From NCBI RefSeq assembly GCF_020523795.1, contig NZ_JAJALI010000007.1:124001-188000 (forward strand): a stretch of DNA of 64,000 nt, given 5' to 3'. Position 1 is the stretch's first letter; the number at the start of each line of letters is the position of its first letter. Positions 17,799-25,910 of this stretch are shown piece by piece. The DNA comes from Ancylobacter sp. Lp-2 (GTDB lineage: Bacteria; Pseudomonadota; Alphaproteobacteria; Rhizobiales; Xanthobacteraceae). A program made the translations under genes and the position numbers. The notes under the pieces are model-generated. The model saw nothing but the letters and a program-made list of their open reading frames with translations, made no database searches and was not told the DNA's origin.

Positions 17799-18136
17799 GG
17801 GACACCCTTTCGCAATCGTAATTCTGGCTTACCTGTAAAGATACAGGTCGTCGAAATCGCATTTTCAGGAAAAGAGAACATAACAGTGCGGAAATAAATT
17901 CCGCGAGACGGATGTTCATCTTGCCGTTTATCGACCCCGCCAATATGTATCTCGGACCGAAATATTGCAAGGACAATGAATTTTTAAATCAACGAAGTTA
18001 GAAATTTCCGACCAGGATTGAGAAAAACAAAGGGAATCAGCCGGAATCCTTTCCGTGACGTCGGTGGCCCCAAAGCACATAGGTGGACAGCGGCCAATGT
18101 GTCGATGCCGCCGAGGGATACCCAAGGGGAAATTCA
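17799..18136 (-). promoter_or_regulatory. AT-rich gap with structured cspA leader
   Basis: No gene is seen in these 338 bases. Next to the cspA start are two perfect hairpins: ACCTGTA/TACAGGT (17831-17837 and 17842-17848, 4-base loop) and GCGGAA/TTCCGC (17888-17893 and 17899-17904, 5-base loop). A possible minus-strand promoter with TTGCAA and CATATT lies around 17945-17975. The right end also holds the ribosome site AAGGGGA for the transglutaminase at 18137. Confidence 0.45.
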
Positions 18137-19000
18137 ATGATCACATTGCGAATTCGCCACCGGACCACCTACAGCTACAATCGGCCGGTGAGCCTGCGCC
18201 CACACCGCCTCATGCTTCGTCCTCGCGAAAGCCGGGAGCTTCGCCTGCGTTCGATGAAGCTCACGGTGGAGCCGCAGGCGATGGTGACATGGGCGCACGA
18301 CGTCGCCGGCAACATGGTGGCAACCGCTACCTTCCAGGTTATGACGGACAAGCTGATCATTGAAAGCGTCACGGAGCTTGAACTCGATGCTGTGGAATGG
18401 CCGGTCTTCGACGTTGCCGCTTCGGCGATCTTTCATCCTTTCCAGTACAGTGCGGATGAGCGGACCGATCTCGGCGCGCTGTCCGTTCCCCAGCATCCCG
18501 ATCCGGTAGGACGACTACAGGCATGGAGTGAAGCCTTCGTCCGCAGCACGCCGACAGACACGCTCGCGCTTCTGAAGGACATCAATGCCGGTATCCTGGA
18601 ATGGATCTCCTATCAGGAGCGCGAGGATGAGGGCACCCAATCGCCGATCCAAACCTTGGACCGTGGATGGGGATCTTGTCGCGACATGGCCGTGCTTTTC
18701 ATCGAGGCGGTCCGGACGCTGGGCTTTGCGGGTCGGATCGTGTCGGGTTATCTGCACAACCCCTCCCTTGAGATAACAGGGTCGGCAGGCATGGGAACGA
18801 CCCATGCTTGGGCGGAGGTCTATGTACCTGGCGCCGGCTGGATCACATTCGACCCGACGAACCGTAGCGTTGGTGGGGCAAATTTAATACCCGTCGCGGT
18901 GGGGCGGGACATCCGGCAGGTGATGCCGGTGGTCGGCGAGTTCATTGGGATGAACGATGCCTTCGATTCGATGTCTGTCGACGTGTCCGTGCAGGCATAA
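18137..19000 (+). CDS. Bacterial transglutaminase-like cysteine peptidase-fold protein, intact triad
   Basis: The ATG at 18137 follows AAGGGGA by seven bases and starts [20 protein letters not shown], the standard Bact_transglu_N opening; 287 residues. The core has Cys in GSCRDM (about residue 180), His in TTHAWAEVY (about 222) and Asp in TFDPTN (about 238), so the catalytic triad is complete. There is no signal peptide or membrane helix. Such proteins are predicted peptidases or amide-transferring enzymes; in many genomes they accompany ATP-grasp and alpha-E proteins like those at 51.8 kb. Here it stands alone, divergent from cspA. Confidence 0.88.
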   Translation: MITLRIRHRTTYSYNRPVSLRPHRLMLRPRESRELRLRSMKLTVEPQAMVTWAHDVAGNMVATATFQVMTDKLIIESVTELELDAVEWPVFDVAASAIFHPFQYSADERTDLGALSVPQHPDPVGRLQAWSEAFVRSTPTDTLALLKDINAGILEWISYQEREDEGTQSPIQTLDRGWGSCRDMAVLFIEAVRTLGFAGRIVSGYLHNPSLEITGSAGMGTTHAWAEVYVPGAGWITFDPTNRSVGGANLIPVAVGRDIRQVMPVVGEFIGMNDAFDSMSVDVSVQA

Positions 19001-19023
19001 CAACGGAACTTGATATGCCTAGC

Positions 19024-19266
19024 CTACAAGCCAGCCGCCTTGCGGAGGGCCGCGTTGATCCGCTCCTGCCACCCCGGACCTTCCTCCTGATAGTGCGCGA
19101 GCAAGTCGTGATCGAGGCGAATGGAGACCAGTTCTTTCGCATTCGGAAGCGCAGGGACTTTCGGAGTAGTCGGTTTTGGAGTGGGTTTCGTCGTTGCGGT
19201 TTTGAACGCCGCCTCGGCGGTATCGCGGGCAGACCCACTTTGGCGGCGAGTGGTGGAATTGCGCAT
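19024..19266 (-). CDS. BrnA-type antitoxin / DUF4415-like protein, orphan
   Basis: ATG 19266 lies behind AAAGGAG with good spacing, giving 80 residues; the frame is open further to 19299 but lacks a ribosome site. The N-terminal half is Thr/Lys/Pro-rich linker. The C-terminal half, VSIRLDHDLLAHYQEEGPGW followed by QERINAALRKAAG, is the ribbon-helix-helix DNA-binding block typical of BrnA antitoxins. BrnA normally neutralises the BrnT ribonuclease encoded just upstream; no BrnT is present here, so it is an orphan that could act as a regulator. Confidence 0.75.
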   Translation of the reverse strand: MRNSTTRRQSGSARDTAEAAFKTATTKPTPKPTTPKVPALPNAKELVSIRLDHDLLAHYQEEGPGWQERINAALRKAAGL

Positions 19267-19329
19267 GGAAGACGCTCCTTTCCTGCTGAACACGAACATG
19301 ATCGAGGCAGGCCGATCACTGCGTTGCGC

Positions 19330-19620
19330 TCAATTGCCCGAACGGCGCTTCCTCGCGGCATAGCGTTCGTCGCGCTTCGCCTTGGCTTCGGCCTTTGCTG
19401 TCGCCGCGGCGGCGTCACTGGCAAGCACGGCAGCGGCAGCAGCTTCCTGGCGGGCAACCTGCCGCGCGACCCGGGCCTTGTTGATAGTCTTGCGTTCGGT
19501 GGCCCGGGAGATCACTGCTGGGTCGTCTGCGCTCGGCCGGGTAGCTAGGTTGGCGAGAAGTCGAGCTTTGGCTGCGGCGGAAGTACGGCGGCGGTCTTCA
19601 AACGTGTCAGTGATTTTCAT
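19330..19620 (-). CDS. DUF6481 family protein
   Basis: 96 residues, almost entirely charged helix: MKITDTFEDRRRTSAAAKAR at the start, Ala/Lys/Arg-rich middle, and KAKRDERYAARKRRSGN at the end. This layout (short N-terminal FxDR motif, ARDARYAARK C-terminus) is that of DUF6481, small coiled-coil-prone proteins common in Hyphomicrobiales and of unknown function. It shares direction with the transglutaminase-like gene at 19661, 40 bp apart, and so may be in its transcript. Confidence 0.75.
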   Translation of the reverse strand: MKITDTFEDRRRTSAAAKARLLANLATRPSADDPAVISRATERKTINKARVARQVARQEAAAAAVLASDAAAATAKAEAKAKRDERYAARKRRSGN

Positions 19621-19660
19621 GGCGCTGTGTATCTTGTGCGCACGCCCACTTCAATCGGTC

Positions 19661-20485
19661 TCAGGCCATGCCTGCGGGATCCGTCAGTTCGTCCGTCCAG
19701 ACCTTGAAACCGGCCAGCGTGTTCGGGCCGAACGACGTTACCAGGGCGACATCAGTCGCGTCGCGACCCCTCGCCATTAGTACGCGCCCGATGCGCGGCA
19801 CATTGTTCCTCGCGTCGAACGTGTGCCATCGCCCGCCGAGATAAACCTCGAACCAGCCGGCGAAATCCATCGGGCCGTAAGGGGGCGGCACGCCGATATC
19901 GCCGAGGTATCCGGTGCAGTAGCGCGCCGGGATGTTGAGACAGCGACAGAAAGTGATGGCGAGATGAGCGTAGTCGCGGCATACGCCCCGCCGTTCCTGA
20001 TAGGCTTGGAACGCCGTCTTGGTGGGGCAGGCGTGCTCATAGCTGAATTTGATGTGATCATGCACGAAGTCGCACACTGCCTGCACCCGCGACCATCCCT
20101 GAGCCAAATGGCCGAATAGGCTCCATGCGGCATCGGCGAGCAGTTCGGTTTCGCAATAGCGGCTGGCTAGCAGGAAGACGAGCGCCTCTTCAGGTAGGTC
20201 CTGGATGGGATGTTCGGCGGCCTCCGGGTGATATGGATCCGCGACGCCGGTGTCCCGCACCACGGCATTGCTCGTGATGACGGTCCGGCCGGCCGGCGCA
20301 GTCATGCGGCTGCACCAGTTGCCGAAACCATCGCGATACGCCGATATCGGCACGCTCGGACGTGTCACCACGAAGTCGGGAACAATGATATCGGACGCTC
20401 GGCTGTAGTGGATATTCAGCACGAGGAGCATCGGCGTCGGCTGCGGGCAGTCATAGACGAGTTCGTAGCCGAGCCTGATGTGCAT
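19661..20485 (-). CDS. Transglutaminase-like protein lacking the usual catalytic His
   Basis: 274 residues. The first 95 form the beta N-terminal domain (LGYELVYDCPQPTPMLLVL); the core has Cys in GVCRDYAHL (about residue 168) and Asp in HTFDARNN (about 224). Where other members have HAW, this one has GW in MDFAGWFEVYLGGRW, so the triad His is not at its normal place. The paralogue at 32413 has NAW there. Both contain RYCxGYLGDIGVP and IPRIGR-like blocks and clearly form one subfamily. It could be an inactive binding protein or use another base; its partner is unknown. Confidence 0.85.
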   Translation of the reverse strand: MHIRLGYELVYDCPQPTPMLLVLNIHYSRASDIIVPDFVVTRPSVPISAYRDGFGNWCSRMTAPAGRTVITSNAVVRDTGVADPYHPEAAEHPIQDLPEEALVFLLASRYCETELLADAAWSLFGHLAQGWSRVQAVCDFVHDHIKFSYEHACPTKTAFQAYQERRGVCRDYAHLAITFCRCLNIPARYCTGYLGDIGVPPPYGPMDFAGWFEVYLGGRWHTFDARNNVPRIGRVLMARGRDATDVALVTSFGPNTLAGFKVWTDELTDPAGMA

Positions 20486-20735
20486 GCGGATCCTCGCTTA
20501 GCGAACGATCAGCACAATGCTGCCTCGTCCTTGACCAACGGTACACCGTGGCGCGGCGTTAGGCAGAAATATTCGCGTGACGGCATGCCACCGAGCCCAC
20601 CCTCCCATCAGTCCTGCTTGTCGTTCTAGTAGGAGGACCGCATGCCGCGCCGTGGATGTGATGAAGAACCGAGGGGGAGCTGCTTCACTGATCGCCAGTT
20701 GGCCGATCCTTCTTCAGCCGCACGCCCGATCCTCC

Positions 20736-21005
20736 TCAATTGCCTCGGGCTCGTCTGTTGAACGATCGAACTGCCTCGTTGAAGTCTGCCACGGCTTCTG
20801 CTTCTGCCGCTCTGAGGCACTCCTGGTACATCTCGAGATCGCTGGCGTAGTATTGCATCTCGCGCTTGCAGTGGTCGAAATCCCATTGATCATCAAACGC
20901 TCCCCAGCCCGTAGCGCACGCGGGAGCGTCAGGTTTTGAGCAATAGCTGGCAGCCGCGGGTGATGCGCACGACGCGATCAGGCCGAGAACTATGAATCTC
21001 ATCAT
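20736..21005 (-). CDS. Small secreted Cys-containing protein, unknown function
   Basis: ATG 21005 (or the adjacent one at 21002) gives 89 residues. Residues 1-20 (MMRFIVLGLIASCASPAAAS) are a signal peptide. The mature part starts YCSKPDAPACATGWGAFDDQ and has CKREMQYYASD and YQECLRAAEAEA, four Cys that could pair in the periplasm, and a helical Arg-rich end. I recall similar unnamed secreted proteins in Bradyrhizobium-type genomes. The frame is open upstream to 21080 but that part overlaps the XRE gene and looks non-coding. Confidence 0.6.
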   Translation of the reverse strand: MMRFIVLGLIASCASPAAASYCSKPDAPACATGWGAFDDQWDFDHCKREMQYYASDLEMYQECLRAAEAEAVADFNEAVRSFNRRARGN

Positions 21006-21042
21006 CGCGGGACCTACGAAGAAGCGGTCATTGTTAGGACTA

Positions 21043-21294
21043 TTATGGGCTGTTGGTGGAGGGTTTTGCCAGCCGCACACCAGGCCGTCCGTGGTTTAGA
21101 AATTCGACGCCGGCAGCCTCGAGAGCACGCTGAATTGCTTGGACATTGCTCGCGCGGCCGGCGATGGGTCCATTGCCCGAACTTTCCATATTTCTAATCG
21201 TGTTCACATTCAGTCTCGCCATGTCGGCTAGGGCGGACTGATCCAGTCCGGCCAGTGCGCGTGCGGCCTTGAGTTGATTGCCTGTGGTGAGCAT
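21043..21294 (-). CDS. XRE-family helix-turn-helix regulator
   Basis: 83 residues from ATG 21294 (MLTTGNQLKAARALAGLDQS). The HTH is ALAGLDQSALADMARLNVNT with recognition helix NVNTIRNMES, then a C-terminal QAIQRALEAAGVEFL helix and the NGPGVRL-like tail usual for short phage-type repressors. It faces the prophage genes across the control region at 21327-21402, so a repressor of that segment is the obvious role, though the segment is now incomplete. Confidence 0.85.
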   Translation of the reverse strand: MLTTGNQLKAARALAGLDQSALADMARLNVNTIRNMESSGNGPIAGRASNVQAIQRALEAAGVEFLNHGRPGVRLAKPSTNSP

Positions 21295-21326
21295 CGGCGA
21301 TCCCATTACATGGCGGTCTGATCTGT

Positions 21327-21402
21327 CTATCTAGGTAAAATCAATAGGTACCTGTTGACAAGGTCGGCTGCGTCTATATGGTTAATTTCACTAGATAGAT
21401 AG
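21327..21402. promoter_or_regulatory. Control region between the XRE gene and the prophage remnant
   Basis: Inverted arms CTATCTAG (21327-21334) and CTAGATAG (21391-21398), the right one extended to CTAGATAGATAG, flank a probable rightward promoter with TTGACA at 21355-21360 and a TATGGT-like -10 near 21377. The arms are good candidates for XRE operator sites that allow looping or co-operative binding. Confidence 0.5.
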
Positions 21403-21481
21403 TTTGACGACACAGATTGGTCATTCAGGGCACCGAACATGCACGTTCCGGCCGACGTCACTGCTTTGCCTGCTGATCGGC

Positions 21482-21793
21482 GTGCGTCAGCGCCTCGCCG
21501 AAATCCAGGACATCAACCGCAAGGCCATCACCTTCAAATACGGGCTGATCGACAACCGCCGTTCCATGAACGGGCTGGACGCCCTCAATGTCGGCGGTGT
21601 CGTCACCTCGCCTTCGGGACAGCAGGGCGCGCCGCAGCAGCCTGGCATGGCTTCGCCGGGTAGCGCCGGAGCCGGCACCCAGTCCGCCGCCCCTCCGGCT
21701 GGCGCACCACAGGGTGCCCGGCAGGCTCCCGATGGCAACTGGTACGTTCCCGATCCGGCACGGCCGGGCAAATATCTGAAGGTTCAGCCCTGA
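21482..21793 (+). pseudogene. C-terminal fragment of a prophage protein
   Basis: From GTG 21482 the frame reads VRQRLAEIQDINRKAITFKY, then a Pro/Gly/Ala-rich linker, and ends APDGNWYVPDPARPGKYLKV. The last block is a common C-terminal motif of phage structural proteins. No plausible start or N-terminal domain is present upstream: the preceding 78 bases in frame look non-coding and run into the XRE control region. The stop overlaps the start of the next gene by one base, as expected inside a phage operon, so the 5' part was probably deleted. Confidence 0.6.
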
Positions 21794-24700
21794 TGGTGCA
21801 GCTCGTCCCCGTCGATAACGATCCGTTCGCGGCCACTGCTGACGATACCGGCGGCCGGACGCTGCGGATCAGCGTGACACCGGCCAATTCTCCCAACTTG
21901 GTACCGGTGGATCACGACCCATTCGCCGAACAGCCTTCCGGCATCGGCATGAACCTCACCGCTGGCGCCAATGAAGCCATCTACAACACGCTGGGCGCCC
22001 CGGTGGACGTGGTGACATGGGCGCTCAACAAGGGCATTGGCGGCCTCAACAGCGTTGCGGGAACGGGCATCCAGCCGATCACCGATCCGTTCGGCGGCTC
22101 CCAATCCATATCGCGAGGCTTCGGCCTTGTCGGTGTCCCCGATCCTCAGTCAATCCAGGCGAACAGCTCAGGTGAGAAGATTGCCCGCGCCATGGGACAG
22201 GGAGCGGGCTACATGCTCGCCCCCGAACTCGCGGTGAGGGGTGCTGCCCAGGCGGCGGGAACCGGTGTCAATGCGCTGGTGAGCGCCCTTGCCGGCTCCT
22301 CCACTAGTGCCGCCGATGCGCTTGGCAATGCCACTGTAGGCGCTCTTGCCGGCGGGGGCGGGTCCATAGCGGGACAGCTCACCCCGGAACCGTATCGTCC
22401 GCTTGCCGAGCTCGGCGGTAATCTGCTGGGTGGAGGCCTCGGCGCCCTGGCGGTCAATACCCCTCGCATGGCAGCAGAAGCAGGCACGATCGGACGGGAC
22501 TATGCCGCCCCGCTATCGACGACAGGACAGGAGCGGATTGCGGCGCAGTCGCTTCGTGATGCTGCCTCTGATCCTTCCGCCGTGCGCGGTGCCCTCGATG
22601 CTCCCCCCTCTCAGCTGGTTCCCGGTTCGCAGCCGACGACTTTCCAGCAGACGGGCGACATGGGGCTGGGCGGGTTGGAGCGGATCGCCATGACCCGCAA
22701 TCCCGAAGCCTTCATGCAGCGCTCCGCCGAGCAGAATGCAGCTCGGCAGTCGGCTCTCGGATCCATTCAGCCGGATGGCAGCCCCGAGGCGGTGGTGAAT
22801 GTGCTGCGCCAGCGCCTGGCTGATATCGACACCGTGACAGGCGACGCCCTGAACGCCGCACGAACCAGCGCCCGCGATCAGACGGCGGCACTCGGCGGTG
22901 TAGGCACCCCGGAGGGCTATGGCTCCACCCTGCGCCAGATGCTGACCGATGCGGAGAATGCGACGCGAGCGCGGGAACGCGGCTTGTGGGCCGCTGTCGA
23001 TCCCGATGGCACCTTGGCGCTGGAAGCCACTGCGATCCGGGAGGAGGCTCGGAAGCTCAGTGCCGGTCTGCCGCGCTCGGCAAAGCCGATGGAAGGTGAG
23101 GAGGCCGGCATCATCGGTGCCGCGAGCAACTATCGCGATGTGATGCCCTTCAGTGAGGTGACGGCGCTGCGTTCCCGAGTTTCCACCGAGATGCGGCGCG
23201 AGCTCTCGCAGAACGGTCAGACTCCAGTATATGCTCGACTTGTGCGGCTTCGCGGTGCCATCGAGAACGCCCTTGAGGGTGTGGTGGCAGGCAAAGCAGC
23301 GCAGGAGGCGGAAGCCGTGGCAGCGGGCCAGATGCGGCCGGAAGACACGCTGATCGCCAAAATTCAGGGGTGGACGGAAAGCTGGCGTGCAGGACGAGTA
23401 CAGGCTGAAATGGGGCTTGGCCTTGCGGAAGGCGCTGGAGGATATGGCGCCAGCGGACCGTCCGCTTTTTCTTCAGCATCTGGAACAGACTGGACGGGCG
23501 GAAGGCGACCTGGAAAAACTGCGCGCTCTCAAGGAGTACCGGGAGCTGATGAGCTCACCCCCAACTTCGACGCCGCCGCCCTCGGACGACTGAGGGAGGC
23601 GAACGACGCCACCAAGGCACGGGCGCAGACCTATGGCATCGGCGTAGTCGCAGAAGCCCTGCGTCGGTCCGGTCAGCAAGGCCCCTACAACATGCCGTCC
23701 GCCGCCGTGCCCTCCCGGTTCTTCCGACCTGGTGCACGCGGCTTCGAAGACATGCAGGCCCTGCGCACTGCCGCGAACAATCCCGAGGCCATGGTGTCGA
23801 TCCGCGACTATGCGGTGTCGACCCTGCGACGGGCCGCGGAAGAAGCGGACGGTACGCTGAACCCGTCCAAGGTTGCCACATGGCGCCGGCAGCATGCCGA
23901 TGCGCTGCGCGCCCTGCCCGAAATAGACCGCATGCTGGCCGGTCCGGTCGAAGCTGCGGAAACGGTCGCCCGTCTAGCCGCCGAGCGGAAACAGGCTCTC
24001 GACACCTATCAGGCGGGATTGGTCGGCAGGCTGATCGGGGTTTCGGATCCCGCCGACGTGTCCCGCGCCATCGGCAGCGTGTTCACCTCGCAGGCCCCGG
24101 TCGAAATCATGCGCCAGCTGGTGCAGGAGGCACGCCGCACACCCGAGGCCATGGCCGGATTGCGCAAGGCAGTCGCCGACCACCTGTCCCGCCGCGTCAC
24201 GTCCTATGTGGAAGCCGCAACCTCCGGGCAGCGTCGCTTGCAGGCTGATGGCTTCCAGCGGTTCGTCGATCAGAACCAGACCACTCTTCGCGAGGTGTTC
24301 GGCCCGGAGGAGATGGACACCCTGCACGGCATCGCCGCCGACATCATGCGCTCGCAGCGGTCCCTGAGCGCGGTGCGCATCCCCGGCCAGTCGAACACCG
24401 CGCAGGACGTGGCGGCGATGGTGGCGAACGACCGCAACGCCACGTGGTTCACCCGCCTCCTTGCCTCTGCCGGCCCCGGTCTCGCAGGTGCGGCAGTTGT
24501 GGGCCCATGGACCGGCCTCGCTGCGGCCGTGGGTGGCAATGTGCTGATGAACGCCCGCAAGGCCGGCTTGCAGAAGGTGGACGACATTATCGCCGACGCC
24601 ATGCTCAATCCCGAGCGGGCACGGCTATTGCTCATGCAGGCCGGCAATCCGCGCGACGCGGCGGCCATCGGCCGGGCTCTATCGGACAGTTACCGTCGTG

Positions 24701-24915
24701 CGACGACGTTCCCGGCATGGAACGAGCTCGAAAGGGATGACAGGCCTCCTCAGAACCTCACGCCTCTCGGGCCCCGTTCGGACGCTGACCCGTCGGGCAA
24801 TCAGCTCACGCAGGCTCTTGCAGCGGCGGTGGCAAAGGCAGGAAGCCCCCAGCAGACCAATCCGGCGGTGCAGCAGCTGGTGAAAGCCCTCATGGATCGG
24901 AGGATGGTGGCATGA
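21793..24915 (+). CDS. Large prophage virion-associated protein (probable internal/ejection protein)
   Basis: 1040 residues. The N-terminus repeats LVPVDNDPFA and LVPVDHDPFAE, a short motif seen at the start of large proteins in Hyphomicrobiales prophages. Residues 80-250 are Gly/Ala-rich and hydrophobic; residues 300-560 are helical; the block from TPNFDAAALGRLREAN onward (about 595-840) is mostly helices; a hydrophobic AGPGLAGAAVVGPWTGLAAA segment lies near 905. I infer a virion or DNA-ejection protein from size and layout, not from a named domain. Residues about 530-580 are unusually poor in coding signal, and another frame looks better there (23387-23593). Confidence 0.6.
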   Translation: MVQLVPVDNDPFAATADDTGGRTLRISVTPANSPNLVPVDHDPFAEQPSGIGMNLTAGANEAIYNTLGAPVDVVTWALNKGIGGLNSVAGTGIQPITDPFGGSQSISRGFGLVGVPDPQSIQANSSGEKIARAMGQGAGYMLAPELAVRGAAQAAGTGVNALVSALAGSSTSAADALGNATVGALAGGGGSIAGQLTPEPYRPLAELGGNLLGGGLGALAVNTPRMAAEAGTIGRDYAAPLSTTGQERIAAQSLRDAASDPSAVRGALDAPPSQLVPGSQPTTFQQTGDMGLGGLERIAMTRNPEAFMQRSAEQNAARQSALGSIQPDGSPEAVVNVLRQRLADIDTVTGDALNAARTSARDQTAALGGVGTPEGYGSTLRQMLTDAENATRARERGLWAAVDPDGTLALEATAIREEARKLSAGLPRSAKPMEGEEAGIIGAASNYRDVMPFSEVTALRSRVSTEMRRELSQNGQTPVYARLVRLRGAIENALEGVVAGKAAQEAEAVAAGQMRPEDTLIAKIQGWTESWRAGRVQAEMGLGLAEGAGGYGASGPSAFSSASGTDWTGGRRPGKTARSQGVPGADELTPNFDAAALGRLREANDATKARAQTYGIGVVAEALRRSGQQGPYNMPSAAVPSRFFRPGARGFEDMQALRTAANNPEAMVSIRDYAVSTLRRAAEEADGTLNPSKVATWRRQHADALRALPEIDRMLAGPVEAAETVARLAAERKQALDTYQAGLVGRLIGVSDPADVSRAIGSVFTSQAPVEIMRQLVQEARRTPEAMAGLRKAVADHLSRRVTSYVEAATSGQRRLQADGFQRFVDQNQTTLREVFGPEEMDTLHGIAADIMRSQRSLSAVRIPGQSNTAQDVAAMVANDRNATWFTRLLASAGPGLAGAAVVGPWTGLAAAVGGNVLMNARKAGLQKVDDIIADAMLNPERARLLLMQAGNPRDAAAIGRALSDSYRRATTFPAWNELERDDRPPQNLTPLGPRSDADPSGNQLTQALAAAVAKAGSPQQTNPAVQQLVKALMDRRMVA
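23387..23593 (+). other. Strong alternative-frame ORF inside the prophage protein gene
   Basis: GTG 23387 to TGA 23593, 68 residues: MQDEYRLKWGLALRKALEDM, ADRPLFLQHLEQTGRAEGDL, EKLRALKEYRELM, then a Pro/Ser/Thr tail. It is a well-formed amphipathic helical protein with third-position GC typical of coding DNA, whereas the long frame reads low-complexity Gly/Ser here. Either a gene is overprinted, or two compensating frameshifts changed the reading of the long gene. Confidence 0.45.
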
Positions 24916-25232
24916 CGCTATTGAGCGCATCCGAGGTCGCCCTGGATCTTATCGCCAGTGCGGAACGCGCCGTCCGCTATGACGGCCATGCCGGCACTGC
25001 TGAGGTCCTCGATCCGCAGATCCTGGCGCTTGTCTCTGCGCCGGTGAAAGCCTTCGACGACATCAAGGCTCTAGCCTGGATCGCCCATTGCCAGATGCAG
25101 CTGGCAATTGACGAGGCCGCCGACATGGGTGTCAGGCAGCGCGCCCTCTACATGTCGCGCAATGCCCTCTTCCGGGTGGCGGACGAACTCGGCGTGCTGA
25201 ATGGCCCGCCTATGCCGGGGAATACCCAGTGA
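24912..25232 (+). CDS. Hypothetical prophage protein, 106 residues
   Basis: The ATG overlaps the stop of the previous gene by 4 bp (ATGA), indicating translational coupling. The protein is all-helical: MTLLSASEVALDLIASAERA, then VKAFDDIKALAWIAHCQMQL, AIDEAADMGVRQRALYMSRN and ADELGVLNG. No signal peptide or membrane helix. I do not recognise the family; position suggests a small phage structural or accessory protein. Confidence 0.65.
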   Translation: MTLLSASEVALDLIASAERAVRYDGHAGTAEVLDPQILALVSAPVKAFDDIKALAWIAHCQMQLAIDEAADMGVRQRALYMSRNALFRVADELGVLNGPPMPGNTQ

Positions 25233-25461
25233 CGGAGCTGGGCGAAATCATCTCCCGCCGCACCGCCGAGGCGGACTAGTTCGCCACGCCCTGCTCGTGC
25301 CCGGCGCCGATCACGCGGTGCTCGATCTTCCAACCGGGCTGGTGATCGTCGACCGCGTCCACAACACCATTCACGGCGATCCTGCGGAGTTGCGGCGGTA
25401 CGCTCACGCAATCCTGGCCGCCTGCCGTCGGGCAGAAATCGTCGACCAGCCCGATTGGTGA
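25229..25461 (+). pseudogene. Small prophage gene split by a frameshift
   Basis: GTG 25229 overlaps the previous stop (GTGA) and encodes MTELGEIISRRTAEAD, stopping at TAG near 25279. Shifting by one base just before the stop continues LVRHALLVPGADHAVLDLPT, then GLVIVDRVHNTIHGDPAEL and RRYAHAILAACRRAEIV to the stop at 25461, with good coding character. One missing base (GCGGACTAG for GCGGACCTAG) would explain it. A sequencing error is possible. Function unknown. Confidence 0.5.
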
Positions 25462-25507
25462 CCGGGGGTCGTTTTCTGGACGCCGTCGAATTGGAGCCGA
25501 CCTGATC

Positions 25508-25729
25508 TCAAAAGTCAGTCTTCATCGGAGCCTGATAGTCCGGCTGAACGATCTCACCTCGTGGATTGAGCGAAGCGACCATTCGGTCCCCGTCCCAGAT
25601 TTCAACCCGTCGACCGGCCCGCATCGCGCGGACTTGGGCAAGCACAGCCGTATCGTCGCTGCATTCCATGTCGCTCGCCATCTCCAATCCGCCTTGGTGG
25701 CCGAACATAAAGATCTTGTAGAAGGTCAT
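25508..25729 (-). CDS. Small stress-linked protein, family B member 1
   Basis: ATG 25729 is preferred over 25735 because AGGAG lies eight bases before it; 73 residues. MTFYKIFMFGHQGGLEMASD, then MECSDDTAVLAQVRAMRAG and VEIWDGDRMVASLNP. The protein at 27161-27346 has the same plan (ECxDD-AVxxAR-L, VEIWxGxRLV), so they are paralogues. Such 60-75-residue proteins occur in rhizobial genomes without a known function. A perfect EcfG promoter lies 39 bases upstream (25768-25792), so it should be part of the general stress response. Confidence 0.75.
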   Translation of the reverse strand: MTFYKIFMFGHQGGLEMASDMECSDDTAVLAQVRAMRAGRRVEIWDGDRMVASLNPRGEIVQPDYQAPMKTDF

Positions 25730-25767
25730 GGACATCGCTCCTCACCTTCGACGTCGTATGCATTGTG

Positions 25768-25792
25768 AACGCGTGCGTTTGTCGGGTGTTCC
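25768..25792 (-). promoter_or_regulatory. EcfG-type general-stress promoter (perfect consensus)
   Basis: On the minus strand GGAAC (25792-25788), exactly 16 bases, then CGTT (25771-25768). This matches the known alphaproteobacterial EcfG/SigT consensus GGAAC-N16-CGTT and lies just upstream of the 25508-25729 gene. Confidence 0.8.
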
Positions 25793-25880
25793 GAGCCTGA
25801 CGCGCCCTGCGCGATACTGATCTGCGGTCGTGCGCGTCCGTCGCCGGCCGCTTTCGCCTGAAAGGCCTCTCCCGTTCGAT

Positions 25881-25905
25881 GGAACGAACAGCAGATGGGG
25901 ATGTT
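25881..25905 (+). promoter_or_regulatory. EcfG-type promoter (one mismatch), rightward
   Basis: GGAAC at 25881-25885, 16 bases, then TGTT at 25902-25905 (consensus CGTT). It is back-to-back with the leftward EcfG promoter at 25768-25792. Transcription would start near 25911. Confidence 0.6.
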
Positions 25906-25910
25906 GGGCT

